Origin: Micromonospora craterilacus | GTDB lineage: Bacteria; Actinomycetota; Actinomycetes; Mycobacteriales; Micromonosporaceae | DNA: 64,000 bases | NCBI RefSeq assembly: GCF_003236315.1 | Contig: NZ_POTY01000005.1 | Coordinates: 1 to 64,000, forward strand | Direction of reading: 5' to 3' | Shown: positions 1 through 8,000 of the stretch, in pieces | Layout: the number at the start of each line of letters is the position of its first letter | Position numbering within the stretch: position 1 is the first letter of the stretch | Translations under genes and position numbers: made by a program | Notes under the pieces: generated by a model | Database searches by the model: none | Seen by the model: only the letters and a program-made list of their open reading frames with translations | What the model was told of the DNA's origin: nothing

Positions 1-1441
1 CAATGACCCCGCCCCCGTCGGGACCACTGCCACCGGTGCCCGGCCGGCGGGTCGCGTCGGCGAGCGCGGCGGCGGCCGGCGACGGCGGGGCCGGTGGGGG
101 CGCGTCGAGGCCAAGTGCCCGGGCCACCGTGTCGAAGCGGCCACCCAGGGCCAGCGTGGCCGAGGTGGCCACCACGGTCCGCTCGTCGTAGAGGTGGGTG
201 GCCAGGGTGCCGGCGACCGAGAGCGGCGCCACCACCAGCGCCCGCCGGCCGGTGGCGTCGTTGCGTTCCACCCAGGCCACGTCGTGCTCCACCTCCTCCA
301 GCAGCCGCTGGGCCGTGGTGGAGAGCTCGTCGAGGACGGCCTTGGCCTGCTGCTTGCGTACCGGGTCGGGGTCGTCGGCCTTGATGTCACCGATGCTGTC
401 CAGGGCCGCGCGGGTCGCGGCGTCCAGCAGCGTGCAGGCTTCGCGCAGCGGGTCCGGCAGGCCGCTGGTGATCCGCCCGACCGGTGCCTCGGCCAGCCCG
501 ACCGCGAGGGCGTCGCCGGCCGCGGTCAGCGCCTCGGCCGTCTCCGGCCGGAGCAGCGGGCGGGCGCGCCGGGTGGACCGGTCGATCAGCTCCGGGGTCA
601 GCTCGGCCTGCGCCGCCGACGAGACCCGGTCGGCCAGCTCGTGAGCCTCGTCGACGACGAGCAGCCGGTGCGGCGGGACGATGTGCCGCCCGGCGAGCAT
701 GTCGACCGCGAGCAGGCTGTGGTTGGTGACGACGAGGTCGGCCTCCCGCGCCCGGGCCCGGGACGCCTCCGCGAAGCACTCCGGGCCGTACGGGCAGCGG
801 GCCGCGCCCACGCACTCCCGGGCCGGCATGGAAACCAGCCGCCACGCCTGGTCGTCGACGCCCGGATCCAGCTCGTCCCGGTCGCCGGTGGCGGTCTCCA
901 GAGCCCAGTCCCGCAGGCGCTGGATCTGCTTGCCGAGCCGGCCCGCCTCGCCGAGCCAGCGGGTGCCGCCGCCGGGCCGCTCGGCCGGAGCGTCGAAGAG
1001 AGTGTCCTCCGGCTCGTCCTCCGACGAGTTCTCCAGCCGGGCCAGGCACAGGTAGTGATGCCGGCCCTTGAGCACCGCGAACGTCGGGCGTCGGCCGAGC
1101 ATCGGCTCGACGGCGTCGGCCAGCCGGGGCAGGTCGTGCTCGACCAGTTGCGCCTGCAACGCCAGGGTGGCGGTGGACACCACCACCGGCCCGTCGACGG
1201 TCAGCGCCGGCGCGAGGTACGCCAGGGACTTGCCGGTGCCGGTGCCGGCCTGCACCAGCAGGTGATCGCCGGCGGCCACGCACTCCTCGATCGCCGTGGC
1301 CATCTGCTGCTGGCCGGGGCGCGCCGCGCCGCCGGGCACCGCGCCGACCGCCGCGGCCAACAGCTCGGCACCGTCCGGCCGGTCACCCCGACGGCGGGCC
1401 TTGTCACGGGTCGGGCCGGTGGCGGTGCGGGGCGGGGTCAC
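1..1441 (-). CDS. DinG/XPD-like ATP-dependent helicase, 3' end outside window
   Basis: Superfamily 2 DNA helicase of the DinG/XPD type, expected to unwind DNA using ATP and an iron-sulfur cluster. The 480 visible residues carry a Walker A motif QAGTGTGKS near residues 64-72 and a DEAH box (VVDEAHE) near residue 263. Cysteines in YLC (about 130) and in ECVGAARCPYGPEC (about 208-221) are spaced as in the family's 4Fe-4S domain. The GTG start at 1441 was chosen because TACCGT lies 6 nt upstream and no Shine-Dalgarno sequence is visible. The C-terminal helicase lobe runs off the left edge. It is divergent from the DUF402 gene. The family is clear; the exact in vivo role is not. Confidence 0.85.
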   Translation of the reverse strand, partial: MTPPRTATGPTRDKARRRGDRPDGAELLAAAVGAVPGGAARPGQQQMATAIEECVAAGDHLLVQAGTGTGKSLAYLAPALTVDGPVVVSTATLALQAQLVEHDLPRLADAVEPMLGRRPTFAVLKGRHHYLCLARLENSSEDEPEDTLFDAPAERPGGGTRWLGEAGRLGKQIQRLRDWALETATGDRDELDPGVDDQAWRLVSMPARECVGAARCPYGPECFAEASRARAREADLVVTNHSLLAVDMLAGRHIVPPHRLLVVDEAHELADRVSSAAQAELTPELIDRSTRRARPLLRPETAEALTAAGDALAVGLAEAPVGRITSGLPDPLREACTLLDAATRAALDSIGDIKADDPDPVRKQQAKAVLDELSTTAQRLLEEVEHDVAWVERNDATGRRALVVAPLSVAGTLATHLYDERTVVATSATLALGGRFDTVARALGLDAPPPAPPSPAAAALADATRRPGTGGSGPDGGGVI

Positions 1442-1447
1442 CGTGGC

Positions 1448-1453
1448 ACGGTA
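1448..1453 (-). promoter_or_regulatory. -10 hexamer TACCGT, leaderless start of the helicase
   Basis: TACCGT on the minus strand ends 6 nt before the GTG at 1441. This matches the spacing at many other starts in the window, so transcription probably begins at the start codon. Confidence 0.45.
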
Positions 1454-1565
1454 CCCGCCGGGCCCGACGCGAGCCGTACCGATCGGCCGTGTTGCGGCGT
1501 CACGGAACGGAATACGTCCCCGCCGTCCGGTAATTTCCCGACGGCGACGCGTGGGCGGAATCGGC

Positions 1566-1571
1566 TAGGGT
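1566..1571 (+). promoter_or_regulatory. -10 hexamer TAGGGT, leaderless start of DUF402 gene
   Basis: TAGGGT is followed by 7 nt and then ATG at 1579, with no Shine-Dalgarno sequence. The same layout recurs at murB and ppx. Confidence 0.55.
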
Positions 1572-1578
1572 GCGAAAC

Positions 1579-2085
1579 ATGCCGAGCGATGTGGTCCGCG
1601 TGATCTACCGCAAGTTCGACGGCAGCGCCCACCGCGACTACCCGGCCCGTCGGCTGGCCGAGGACGACCTCGGGGTGTGGCTCGGCGTGCCGGCGGGCAC
1701 CAGCTCGGTCTACCACGGTCGGCCCTCGGTCGAGCAGATCCCGTTCGTGCTTCTGGTGCCGCACCACGCCTGGTGGACCGGCATGTTCAACCCGCCGCCG
1801 CGGACCAGCGAGGTCTACTGCGACATCGCCAGCCCGGCCCGCTGGGAGGGCGAGGACACCGTCCACCTGATCGACCTCGACCTGGACGTGGTCCGCCGCC
1901 GGGAGACCGGCCTGGTCGAACTGCGCGACGAGGACGAGTTCGCCGAGCATCGGGCCCGCTTCGGCTATCCGGACGACCTGGTGGTGGAGGCCGAGGCGGC
2001 GGCCCGGTGGCTGCTCGGCGCGCTGGGCGACGGCACCGAGCCGTTCGCCACCTCGTACCGCAAGTGGCTGGCCCTGGTGGTCTGA
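1579..2085 (+). CDS. DUF402 family protein (FomD/nucleotide phosphatase-like)
   Basis: A 168-residue single-domain DUF402 protein. Characterised members of this fold hydrolyse nucleoside di- or triphosphates or a cytidylylated phosphonate (FomD); the substrate here is unknown. Typical family stretches are visible: YCDIASPARWEG, then VHLIDLDLDVV with closely spaced acidic residues that bind metal in the family, then a C-terminal helix after YPDDLV. A GTG nine bases upstream (1570) is in frame, but it overlaps the -10 element, so ATG 1579 is preferred. It appears to be a single gene, divergent from the helicase. Confidence 0.7.
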   Translation: MPSDVVRVIYRKFDGSAHRDYPARRLAEDDLGVWLGVPAGTSSVYHGRPSVEQIPFVLLVPHHAWWTGMFNPPPRTSEVYCDIASPARWEGEDTVHLIDLDLDVVRRRETGLVELRDEDEFAEHRARFGYPDDLVVEAEAAARWLLGALGDGTEPFATSYRKWLALVV

Positions 2086-2166
2086 GACCGCACGGCCCCG
2101 TCCTGATGTCGCCGCGCCGCTCGGCGCCGGCCTGCGGGCGGCCGGTCGGCGGGTGATGATGCACCG

Positions 2167-3099
2167 ATGGTGGACGACGGTGGATTCGACGTGGCGCCGC
2201 CGGCCGGCGGCACGGTGCGCGACCTGCTCCGGGCGGCGCCCGGCGGACCGGTGGACCTCGGGGCGATCGGGCCCCGCTCGACCCCCGGGCTGCCCGACCG
2301 GCTGGTGACCGGGCCGGACCGCAAGGGCTGGGCCCGCCGGCAGGTCGGTCTGGTGGGTGCCGGGCTGGCCCGCCAGCAGGAGATGCTGTTCGCCGGCGCG
2401 AAGGCCGACCCGGACGCCGGGCGGCGCGTGCTGCTGGTGCTCCAGGCGATGGACTGCGGCGGCAAGGACGGCACGATCAAGCGGGTGGTGGGCGCGCTGA
2501 ACCCGCTCGGTGTGCGCATTCGGGCGTTCGGCCCGCCGACCGCCGAGGAACTGCGCCACCACTTCCTGTGGCGGATCCGGCGGGCCCTGCCGCCGCCCGG
2601 CTACCTGGGCGTCTTCAACCGCTCGCACTACGAGGACATCCTGGTGCCCCGGGTGCAGGCGCGGGCGCCGGAGCAGGTCTGGCGGCCGAGGTACGCCGAG
2701 ATCGAGGACTTCGAGCGGGAGTTGACCGCCGCCGGGGTGGCCGTGGTCAAGATCTTCCTGCACATCTCCAACGCCGAGCAGGCGCGGCGACTGCTGGCCC
2801 GCCTCGACGACCCGACCCGACACTGGAAGTACCACCCTTCCGACGTCGACGCCCGGGCCCGCTGGGACGACTACCAGACCGCGTACGCCGAGCTGCTCGG
2901 CGGATGTGGCACGGACGCCGCGCCGTGGTACGTGGTGCCGGCGGACCGCAAGTGGTACCGGGACTGGGCGGTGGCGCACCTGCTGCGTGAGACGTTCGAC
3001 ACTCTCGCGCTCGGGTATCCGCCAGCCGACTTCGACATCAGGCGGGAAAGGGAGCGGCTAGTGGCAACTGGGCAGGCGGCGAAGGTGAACGGAAGTTGA
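2167..3099 (+). CDS. ppk2: Polyphosphate kinase 2 family protein
   Basis: PPK2-family polyphosphate:nucleotide phosphotransferase of 310 residues, cytoplasmic, moving phosphate between polyphosphate and nucleotides. The P-loop reads LQAMDCGGKDGTIK (about residues 93-106). The second active-site block is GVFNRSHYEDIL (about 147-158), and a lid helix region follows. Many family members have DxAGKD where this one has DCGGKD. It may be leaderless (GATGAT 6 nt before ATG) or use the overlapping GGTGAT as a weak Shine-Dalgarno sequence. Its last codons overlap the PHO-box repeats of the downstream DUF47-Pit operon. The direction of reaction and nucleotide preference cannot be read from the sequence. 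Confidence 0.88.
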   Translation: MVDDGGFDVAPPAGGTVRDLLRAAPGGPVDLGAIGPRSTPGLPDRLVTGPDRKGWARRQVGLVGAGLARQQEMLFAGAKADPDAGRRVLLVLQAMDCGGKDGTIKRVVGALNPLGVRIRAFGPPTAEELRHHFLWRIRRALPPPGYLGVFNRSHYEDILVPRVQARAPEQVWRPRYAEIEDFERELTAAGVAVVKIFLHISNAEQARRLLARLDDPTRHWKYHPSDVDARARWDDYQTAYAELLGGCGTDAAPWYVVPADRKWYRDWAVAHLLRETFDTLALGYPPADFDIRRERERLVATGQAAKVNGS

Positions 3100-3116
3100 A
3101 CGAGCGGTGAATGACA
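3084..3116 (+). promoter_or_regulatory. Three PHO-box repeats upstream of DUF47-pit
   Basis: Three direct units start at 3084 (GGTGAAC), 3095 (GTTGAAC) and 3106 (GGTGAAT), exactly 11 bp apart. On the opposite strand they read GTTCACC, GTTCAAC and ATTCACC, as in Streptomyces PhoP boxes. They overlap the ppk2 stop codon. A candidate -10 (TAGCAT, 3161-3166) lies before the DUF47 start at 3231. RegX3/PhoP, encoded at 62.1 kb, is the likely binding protein. Confidence 0.68.
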
Positions 3117-3230
3117 CCTGGCCAGGGGTGGGCCGCCGAATCGTCGGTCGGACGGTTCCCTAGCATTCCCTCAGCAGGGCGCCGGAGCGGCGGCTGCCAC
3201 CCCTTCCACCGACACGACGAGGTCCTTGCT

Positions 3231-3857
3231 GTGAGGTTTTCCTTCCGCCCCAACGAGGGCGCCTTCTACGAGCTCTTCACCAGGGCCGCGCAGAACCTGG
3301 TCCGGGGTACCGAGCTGCTCAACGAGCTCGCCCTGCCCGATGTCGAGGTGCAGTCGGTCAGCGAGCGGCTCACCGAGGTCGAGCACGACAGCGACCAGAT
3401 CACCCACGACCTGTTCAAGAAGATCAACTCGACCTTCGTCACTCCCTTCGACCGCGAGGACATCTACCGCCTCGGTTCGCTGCTGGACGACGTGATGGAC
3501 CACCTGGAGGCGGTGGGCAACCTGCTCTACCTCTACGGGCTGACCAAGTTGCCGTCGCTGCCCCGCGAGATGCACGAGCTGGTGCACGTCCTGGACCAGC
3601 AGGCCAAGCTGACCGCCGAGGCGATGCCCCGGCTGAAGTCGATGAAGGACCTCGAGGACTACTGGATCGAGATCAACCGGCTGGAGAACGACGGTGACCA
3701 GGCGTACCGGATGCTGCTGGTCCGCCTCTTCTCCGGTGAGTACGACGCGTTGACCGTGCTCAAGATGAAGGAGGTCGCGGACGAGCTGGAGGCCGCCTGC
3801 GACGCCTTCGAGCACGTGGCCAACACCGTCGAGACCATCGCGGTCAAGGAGTCCTGA
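3231..3857 (+). CDS. DUF47 family (PhoU-like) protein, Pit accessory
   Basis: A 208-residue all-helical PhoU-like protein of the DUF47/TIGR00153 family, which usually accompanies Pit transporters and is thought to modulate phosphate uptake. It begins VRFSFRPNEGAFYELFTRAAQNL and contains the family-like pattern VEHDSDQITHDLFKKI and TPFDREDI near residues 50-80. The reading frame is open further upstream, but homology begins at GTG 3231, with a GAGG about 11 nt before it. Four bases separate it from pit, so the two are co-transcribed. PHO boxes lie about 115 nt upstream. Confidence 0.85.
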   Translation: MRFSFRPNEGAFYELFTRAAQNLVRGTELLNELALPDVEVQSVSERLTEVEHDSDQITHDLFKKINSTFVTPFDREDIYRLGSLLDDVMDHLEAVGNLLYLYGLTKLPSLPREMHELVHVLDQQAKLTAEAMPRLKSMKDLEDYWIEINRLENDGDQAYRMLLVRLFSGEYDALTVLKMKEVADELEAACDAFEHVANTVETIAVKES

Positions 3858-3861
3858 TCCT

Positions 3862-4866
3862 GTGAGTCCCGAGCTCATCGCAGTGTTGGCGGTGATCGGG
3901 GTGGCCCTGGTGTTCGACTACACCAACGGCTTCCACGATGCCGCCAACGCGATCGCGACCAGCATCTCCACCCGGGCGCTCACACCCCGGGTCGCCCTGG
4001 CCATGGCGGCGGTCGGCAACTTCATCGGCGCCCACTTCGGCGCCAAGGTCGCCAAGACGGTCGGCAGCGGCCTGGTCGAGTTGCCGACCGGCGTGTCCAG
4101 CCTCGGCATCGTCTTCGCCGGCGTGATCGGCGCGATCGCCTGGAACCTGATCACCTGGTACTTCGGGCTGCCGTCGTCCTCGTCCCACGCGTTGTTCGGT
4201 GGCCTGGTCGGCTCGACGGTCGCCGCGTCGGGGACGGTGCTCTGGGGCGGGATCGGCAAGAGCGTGGTCATCCCGATGATCCTCTCGCCGCTGGTCGGCT
4301 TCGTCCTCGGCTACATCGTGATGGTCGCCGTGCAGTGGATCTTCCGCAAGGGGCACCCGGGCAAGCTGAACCGGGGCTTCCGCTGGGCCCAGACCGCCTC
4401 CGCGGCGGCCATGTCGGTCGGCCACGGCATGCAGGACGCGGCCAAGACCATCGGCATCGTGGTGCTCGCCCTCTACGTCGGCACCTTCCAGGAAGACCCG
4501 ACCCACATCCCGGAGTGGGCGTTCTGGACCTCGGCAGCCGTGCTGGCGGCCGGCACGTACGCCGGTGGCTGGCGGATCATCCGGACCCTCGGCCGGAAGA
4601 TCATCGACCTGCGCCCGCCGGAGGGCTTCGCGGCCGAGACCGTGGCCAGCGGCGTGCTCTACTTCAACGCGCTGGTGCTCGGCGCCCCGATCTCGACCAC
4701 CCACACGATCACCTCGGCGATCATGGGGGTCGGCGCCACCAAGCGGCTCTCCGCCGTGCGCTGGGGCGTGGCCGGCAACATCGTCGGTGCCTGGATCCTG
4801 ACCTTCCCGGCCGCCGGCTCGATCGGTGCCCTGATGTACTTCCTGGTCCGCCCCTTCTTCAGCTGA
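3862..4866 (+). CDS. pit: Low-affinity inorganic phosphate transporter, PiT family
   Basis: A 334-residue integral membrane permease that co-transports inorganic (metal-)phosphate with protons. The signature halves are visible near the N-terminus (DYTNGFHDAANAIATSIST, about residues 14-32) and again near residues 268-290 (NALVLGAPISTTHTITSAIM). About ten hydrophobic segments alternate with short loops. The GTG start is 4 nt after the DUF47 stop, making a two-gene operon. The strong hairpin at 4878-4915 ends the transcript. Confidence 0.92.
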   Translation: MSPELIAVLAVIGVALVFDYTNGFHDAANAIATSISTRALTPRVALAMAAVGNFIGAHFGAKVAKTVGSGLVELPTGVSSLGIVFAGVIGAIAWNLITWYFGLPSSSSHALFGGLVGSTVAASGTVLWGGIGKSVVIPMILSPLVGFVLGYIVMVAVQWIFRKGHPGKLNRGFRWAQTASAAAMSVGHGMQDAAKTIGIVVLALYVGTFQEDPTHIPEWAFWTSAAVLAAGTYAGGWRIIRTLGRKIIDLRPPEGFAAETVASGVLYFNALVLGAPISTTHTITSAIMGVGATKRLSAVRWGVAGNIVGAWILTFPAAGSIGALMYFLVRPFFS

Positions 4867-4877
4867 CATAAAAGGAA

Positions 4878-4915
4878 GGGCCCCCTGTCAACGCCTGGCG
4901 TTGTACAGGGGGCCC
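4878..4915. terminator. Bidirectional terminator hairpin with GGGCCCCCTGT arms
   Basis: GGGCCCCCTGTCAACGCC faces GGCGTTGTACAGGGGGCCC with almost no loop and one bulge. It lies between the convergent pit and oxidoreductase genes. The same arm sequence recurs at 26636-26688 and 59856-59893. Confidence 0.75.
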
Positions 4916-4948
4916 GGCTTAACACTCAGCACCGAGCGCCAGCGGCCA

Positions 4949-5917
4949 TCAGAGGTAGGAGACGCCGATCTGCGCGCGGATGTCGTCGAGCAGGGCCATG
5001 ATCTCCAGGGTGGCGGCGTGCGGCACCAGGGGACTCTCGGTCAACCCCTCGGCGAGGCAGCGTTGCGCCTCGATGGCCTCGTACTGGTAACCGGAGCCGG
5101 CCAGCTCGGCGGTGACCGTCTCCGCCTCGGCGCCGGCCCGGTGCAGGGTGAACGCGCCCGGGCGGAAGAACGGCTCGGGCAGGTCGATCCGGCCGGCCGT
5201 GCCGGTGATCGAGGCGGTGAGCCCGGTGGCTCCCACCATGCCGCAGCTCAACGTGGCGACCGCCCCCGAGTCGTACCCGAAGACCAGACCGGTGTTCTCG
5301 TCCGTGCCCTCCGGGCCCAGCTTGGCCCACGACCGGACGTGCTGCGGGACGCCGAGCAGCAGGTGGGCCAGGCTCACCGGGTAGATGCCGAGGTCGAGCA
5401 GCGCGCCACCGCCCAGCGCGCGGGCCCGCATCCGGTGCTCGGGCGGGAATGGCCCGGCGACGCCGAAGCTGGCCTGCACGCTGGTCACCGTGCCGATCGC
5501 ACCGTCGGCGATCAGCTCACAGACCCGCAGGATGAGCGGGTTGCACCGCATCCACATCGCCTCCATCAGGAAGACGCCGGCGGCGCGGGCGGTGTCGACC
5601 AGCTCGGTGCTGGTGGCCAGGTCGAGGGTGAACGGCTTCTCCAGCAGCACCGGCTTACCGGCGGTCAGGCAGGTCAGCGCCGCCGCGTGGTGCGCGGCGT
5701 GCGGGGTGGCGACGTAGATCACATCCACGTCGGTGTCCGCGGCCAGGTCGGCCCAGGAGGCGTACGCCCGGGGTGCGCCGTGCCGCTCGGCGAAGCGCTT
5801 CGCGGTCTCGGCGGTTCGTGAGCCGACCGCGACCAGTTCGGCCCCCGGCACCAGCCGGAGATCCTCGGCGAATTGGGCGGCGATGTTGCCGGTGGCCAGG
5901 ATGCCCCAACGAGTCAT
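4949..5917 (-). CDS. Gfo/Idh/MocA family oxidoreductase
   Basis: A 322-residue NAD(P)-dependent oxidoreductase of the Gfo/Idh/MocA family, resembling dihydrodiol or sugar dehydrogenases. The N-terminal Rossmann fold starts WGILATGNIAAQFA (glycine-rich loop at residues 8-12). The catalytic EKP motif is at residues 93-95 (VLLEKPF), and a C-terminal substrate-binding domain follows. The ATG start has TAGCGT 6 nt upstream. It is divergent from the NUDIX gene and convergent with pit. The substrate is unknown. Confidence 0.85.
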   Translation of the reverse strand: MTRWGILATGNIAAQFAEDLRLVPGAELVAVGSRTAETAKRFAERHGAPRAYASWADLAADTDVDVIYVATPHAAHHAAALTCLTAGKPVLLEKPFTLDLATSTELVDTARAAGVFLMEAMWMRCNPLILRVCELIADGAIGTVTSVQASFGVAGPFPPEHRMRARALGGGALLDLGIYPVSLAHLLLGVPQHVRSWAKLGPEGTDENTGLVFGYDSGAVATLSCGMVGATGLTASITGTAGRIDLPEPFFRPGAFTLHRAGAEAETVTAELAGSGYQYEAIEAQRCLAEGLTESPLVPHAATLEIMALLDDIRAQIGVSYL

Positions 5918-5923
5918 GGCGTG

Positions 5924-5929
5924 ACGCTA
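5924..5929 (-). promoter_or_regulatory. -10 hexamer TAGCGT, leaderless start of oxidoreductase
   Basis: TAGCGT on the minus strand ends 6 nt before the ATG at 5917. It shares the 70-bp divergent interval with the NUDIX promoter. Confidence 0.5.
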
Positions 5930-5975
5930 CCGAAGATCACCGGAGGGCTGTACTGGTGATCCACGGGTCGGGAAC

Positions 5976-5981
5976 TAGGCT
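5976..5981 (+). promoter_or_regulatory. -10 hexamer TAGGCT, leaderless start of NUDIX gene
   Basis: TAGGCT is followed by 6 nt and then ATG at 5988, and no ribosome binding site is present. Confidence 0.55.
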
Positions 5982-5987
5982 CGGCGC

Positions 5988-6833
5988 ATGACGATCGACC
6001 GCGGGTACCCGGCGCCGCCCGCGCTGGTGGAGCACGCCCGCCGGTTCCAGGCCGCCGGCGGCGTACCGGCGGTGCCCCGGGTGGCGGCCACCGTGCTGCT
6101 GCTCCGCCCGGCCGGCGCGGGCTTCGAGGTGTACCTGATCCGCCGCGTCGCGGCGATGGCCTTCGGCGGCATGTACGCCTTTCCCGGCGGCGGCGTCGAC
6201 CCCTCGGACTCGACCACCCACCTCGACTGGGCGGGACCGGAGCCGGCCGACTGGGGCGTCCGGCTCGGGCAGCCGACGGCCGCCGCGCAGGCGGTCGTGT
6301 GCGCGGCGGCTCGTGAGGTCTTCGAGGAGGCCGGGGTGCTGCTCGCCGGCCCGGACGCGAACCGGGTCGTCGGCGACGTCAGCGACGACGGGTGGGAGGC
6401 CGCCCGGATCGACCTGGAGCAGCGGCGCACCGGCTTCGCCGACCTGCTCGCCCGTCGCGGGCTCACGCTCCGCTCGGACCTGCTGCTGCCGTGGAGCCGG
6501 TGGGTGACCCCGGAGTTCGAGCCGCGCCGGTTCGACACGTACTTCTTCGTGGCGCTGTTGCCGGCGGGGCAGCGGACCCGCGACGTCTCCGGCGAGGCCG
6601 ACCACACGCTGTGGGTCCGGCCCGCCGACGCGTGCGACCGCGCCGCGGCGGGCGAGCTGACCATGCTGCCGCCGACCCTGGTCACCCTCGGCGAGATCGC
6701 CGCCTGCGACGACCTCGCGGCGGTGGTCCGGGCGGCGGCGACCCGGGACGCGGCCACCCCGATCACGCCCTACCTCGACCTGTCCGACGACACCGAGCCC
6801 CGGTTCCACCTGCCTCGCCCCGCCGCGTCCTGA
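5988..6833 (+). CDS. NUDIX hydrolase (NUDT19/RP2-like)
   Basis: A 281-residue NUDIX protein expected to cleave a nucleoside diphosphate-linked compound, possibly a CoA derivative. The NUDIX box is split: FPGGGVD at residues 61-67 is followed by an insertion of about 40 residues before AAREVFEEAGVLL (about 105-117), which supplies the metal-binding glutamates. That long insertion is typical of the NUDT19/NUDT8-like branch. No downstream partner on this strand. The substrate is inferred only from the subfamily resemblance. Confidence 0.82.
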   Translation: MTIDRGYPAPPALVEHARRFQAAGGVPAVPRVAATVLLLRPAGAGFEVYLIRRVAAMAFGGMYAFPGGGVDPSDSTTHLDWAGPEPADWGVRLGQPTAAAQAVVCAAAREVFEEAGVLLAGPDANRVVGDVSDDGWEAARIDLEQRRTGFADLLARRGLTLRSDLLLPWSRWVTPEFEPRRFDTYFFVALLPAGQRTRDVSGEADHTLWVRPADACDRAAAGELTMLPPTLVTLGEIAACDDLAAVVRAAATRDAATPITPYLDLSDDTEPRFHLPRPAAS

Positions 6834-6868
6834 CCGGCGCCGCGCCCTGACCGGGCGCGCCGGCTGCG

Positions 6869-7795
6869 TCAGCCCAGCTGGTAGTTGACGTGGGCGGACC
6901 AGCGGGCGAAACCGAGCCGCTCGTAGAGCGCCACCGCGCCGGTGTTCGACTCGTCCACGTAGAGCATCACCCGGTCCAGCCCGCGCCGGTCGCGCAGGTA
7001 CGCCAGCCCCGCCGTGGTCAGCGCCCGACCGAGGCCGCCGCCGTGCGCGGACGGGTCCACCCCCAGCACGTACACCTCGCCGATGCGGGCCGAGCCGGGC
7101 CGCTCGTGCACCTTGGTCCAGTGGAAGCCGAGCAGCCGGCCGGTCGTCGAGTCGACGGCGAGCAGGAAGCCGGCCGGGTCGAACCACGGCTCGGCGAGGC
7201 GTACCCGTAGGTCGTCGAGGGTCCAGCGGCCCTGCTCGGGATGGTCGGCGAAGGCCCGCGCGTTCAGCGCCAGCCACGCCTCGTCGTCGGCGCCGGGCCG
7301 GAACGCGCGCAGGGTGACCCGGTCGGGCAGGCGCGGATCGGTCAGCGGGGCGGTGAGCGGCCGGCGCAGCTGCCAGAGCACGCGCGCGCGGCGGAAGCCG
7401 AGGTCGACGGCGATGGCCGCCGCCGAGGGGTGGTCGCCGTGCGCCCACGCCCGCAGCGGCCCGGTGGCGGTCGCCAGCACCCCACGGGCCAGCGCCCGGC
7501 CGGTGCCGCGCCGCCGGTACGCCGGGTGGACCACCAGCTCTACCCCGACGCCGGCACCGGGGTCGGTGGTGTCGAGGTGGGCGTACCCGGTGAGCGTCCC
7601 GTCGTCGGAGCGGGCCACCAGGTGGGCCGCCGGCGCCTGCGCGTCGCGGAGCCGGAGCAGGACGTGTTCGTCCAGCGGGTCCGCGCCGTCCGCGTCGCCC
7701 GCCGTTCCGGCGAGCGTCAGCACCTCCGCGATCTCCGCCGGACCGAGCCGGTCGACGCGGCTCACCTGGTCGCTGGTCGGCTCGCTGCTGCTCAT
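6869..7795 (-). CDS. mshD: Mycothiol synthase
   Basis: MshD, 308 residues, acetylates Cys-GlcN-Ins with acetyl-CoA in the last step of mycothiol synthesis. Two GNAT domains are visible: one around residues 55-110 (VELVVHPAYRRRGTGRALA), and one around 160-300 with the acetyl-CoA loop VDPSAHGGGLGRAL and the C-terminal ALYERLGFARW. The start ATG overlaps the stop of an upstream 27-codon mini-ORF by ATGA, the last of three chained mini-ORFs. Its partner gene mshA is at 52.7 kb. Confidence 0.9.
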   Translation of the reverse strand: MSSSEPTSDQVSRVDRLGPAEIAEVLTLAGTAGDADGADPLDEHVLLRLRDAQAPAAHLVARSDDGTLTGYAHLDTTDPGAGVGVELVVHPAYRRRGTGRALARGVLATATGPLRAWAHGDHPSAAAIAVDLGFRRARVLWQLRRPLTAPLTDPRLPDRVTLRAFRPGADDEAWLALNARAFADHPEQGRWTLDDLRVRLAEPWFDPAGFLLAVDSTTGRLLGFHWTKVHERPGSARIGEVYVLGVDPSAHGGGLGRALTTAGLAYLRDRRGLDRVMLYVDESNTGAVALYERLGFARWSAHVNYQLG

Positions 7796-7875
7796 GCCGG
7801 CACTCCGCTGCGCTGCGTGCCGTCATGAGGCACCACGGCGCCGAGCCTGATGATTCGCTCGCTGTGCTCGCTCAT
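7792..7875 (-). CDS. Mini-ORF copy 2 (27 aa) overlapping the mshD start
   Basis: Twenty-seven codons beginning MSEHSERIIRLG and ending QRSGVPA, then TGA. The stop shares ATGA with the mshD start and its own ATG shares ATGA with the stop of copy 1. A GGAG lies 7 nt before the ATG. It has no cysteine, no membrane segment and no recognised domain. It may be a translated upstream ORF that feeds ribosomes to mshD, or a by-product of the DNA repeat. Confidence 0.4.
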   Translation of the reverse strand: MSEHSERIIRLGAVVPHDGTQRSGVPA

Positions 7876-7955
7876 GCCGGCACTCCGCTGCGCTGCGTGC
7901 CGTCATGAGGCACCACGGCGCCGAGCCTGATGATTCGCTCGCTGTGCTCGCTCAT
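7872..7955 (-). CDS. Mini-ORF copy 1 (27 aa) in mshD leader
   Basis: It encodes the same peptide as copy 2, with perfect DNA identity over the 80-bp unit. It starts in the ATGA that ends the 13-codon leader ORF at 7952-7993 and ends in the ATGA that starts copy 2. The GGAG of the preceding element is correctly placed to act as a ribosome binding site. Confidence 0.4.
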   Translation of the reverse strand: MSEHSERIIRLGAVVPHDGTQRSGVPA

Positions 7956-7993
7956 GCCGGCACTCCGCTGCGATTTTCGCCCCGCTCGCTCAT
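7952..7993 (-). CDS. Leaderless 13-codon ORF at the head of the mshD transcript
   Basis: The peptide MSERGENRSGVPA begins 7 nt after TACCGT, so it would be the first codon of the mRNA. It keeps the ends of the repeat peptide (MSE and RSGVPA) but lacks the middle. Its TGA overlaps the ATG of mini-ORF copy 1. Expression is inferred from layout only. Confidence 0.4.
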   Translation of the reverse strand: MSERGENRSGVPA

Positions 7994-8000
7994 TGCCGTC

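Larger units (their letters stand above)
7791..7972. repeat. 80-bp tandem repeat upstream of mshD, 2.3 copies
   Basis: Identical 80-bp units occupy 7791-7870 and 7871-7950, followed by a 22-bp partial third copy (7951-7972). On the minus strand each unit contains an ATG that opens 27 codons and a GGAG 7 nt before the next ATG. As 80 is not a multiple of three, successive copies are read in different frames and each ORF ends in the ATGA that starts the next. The repeat is directly upstream of mshD. Confidence 0.9.

Noticed and set aside
194-1603. Long plus-strand open frame opposite the helicase gene
   Set aside because: It is antisense to a gene with clear helicase motifs, has Arg/Gly/Gln-rich composition typical of GC-rich shadow frames, and lacks any domain.
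7791-7972. Tandem repeat considered as a CRISPR array
   Set aside because: The 80-bp units are contiguous and identical with no spacers, and no cas genes are present.
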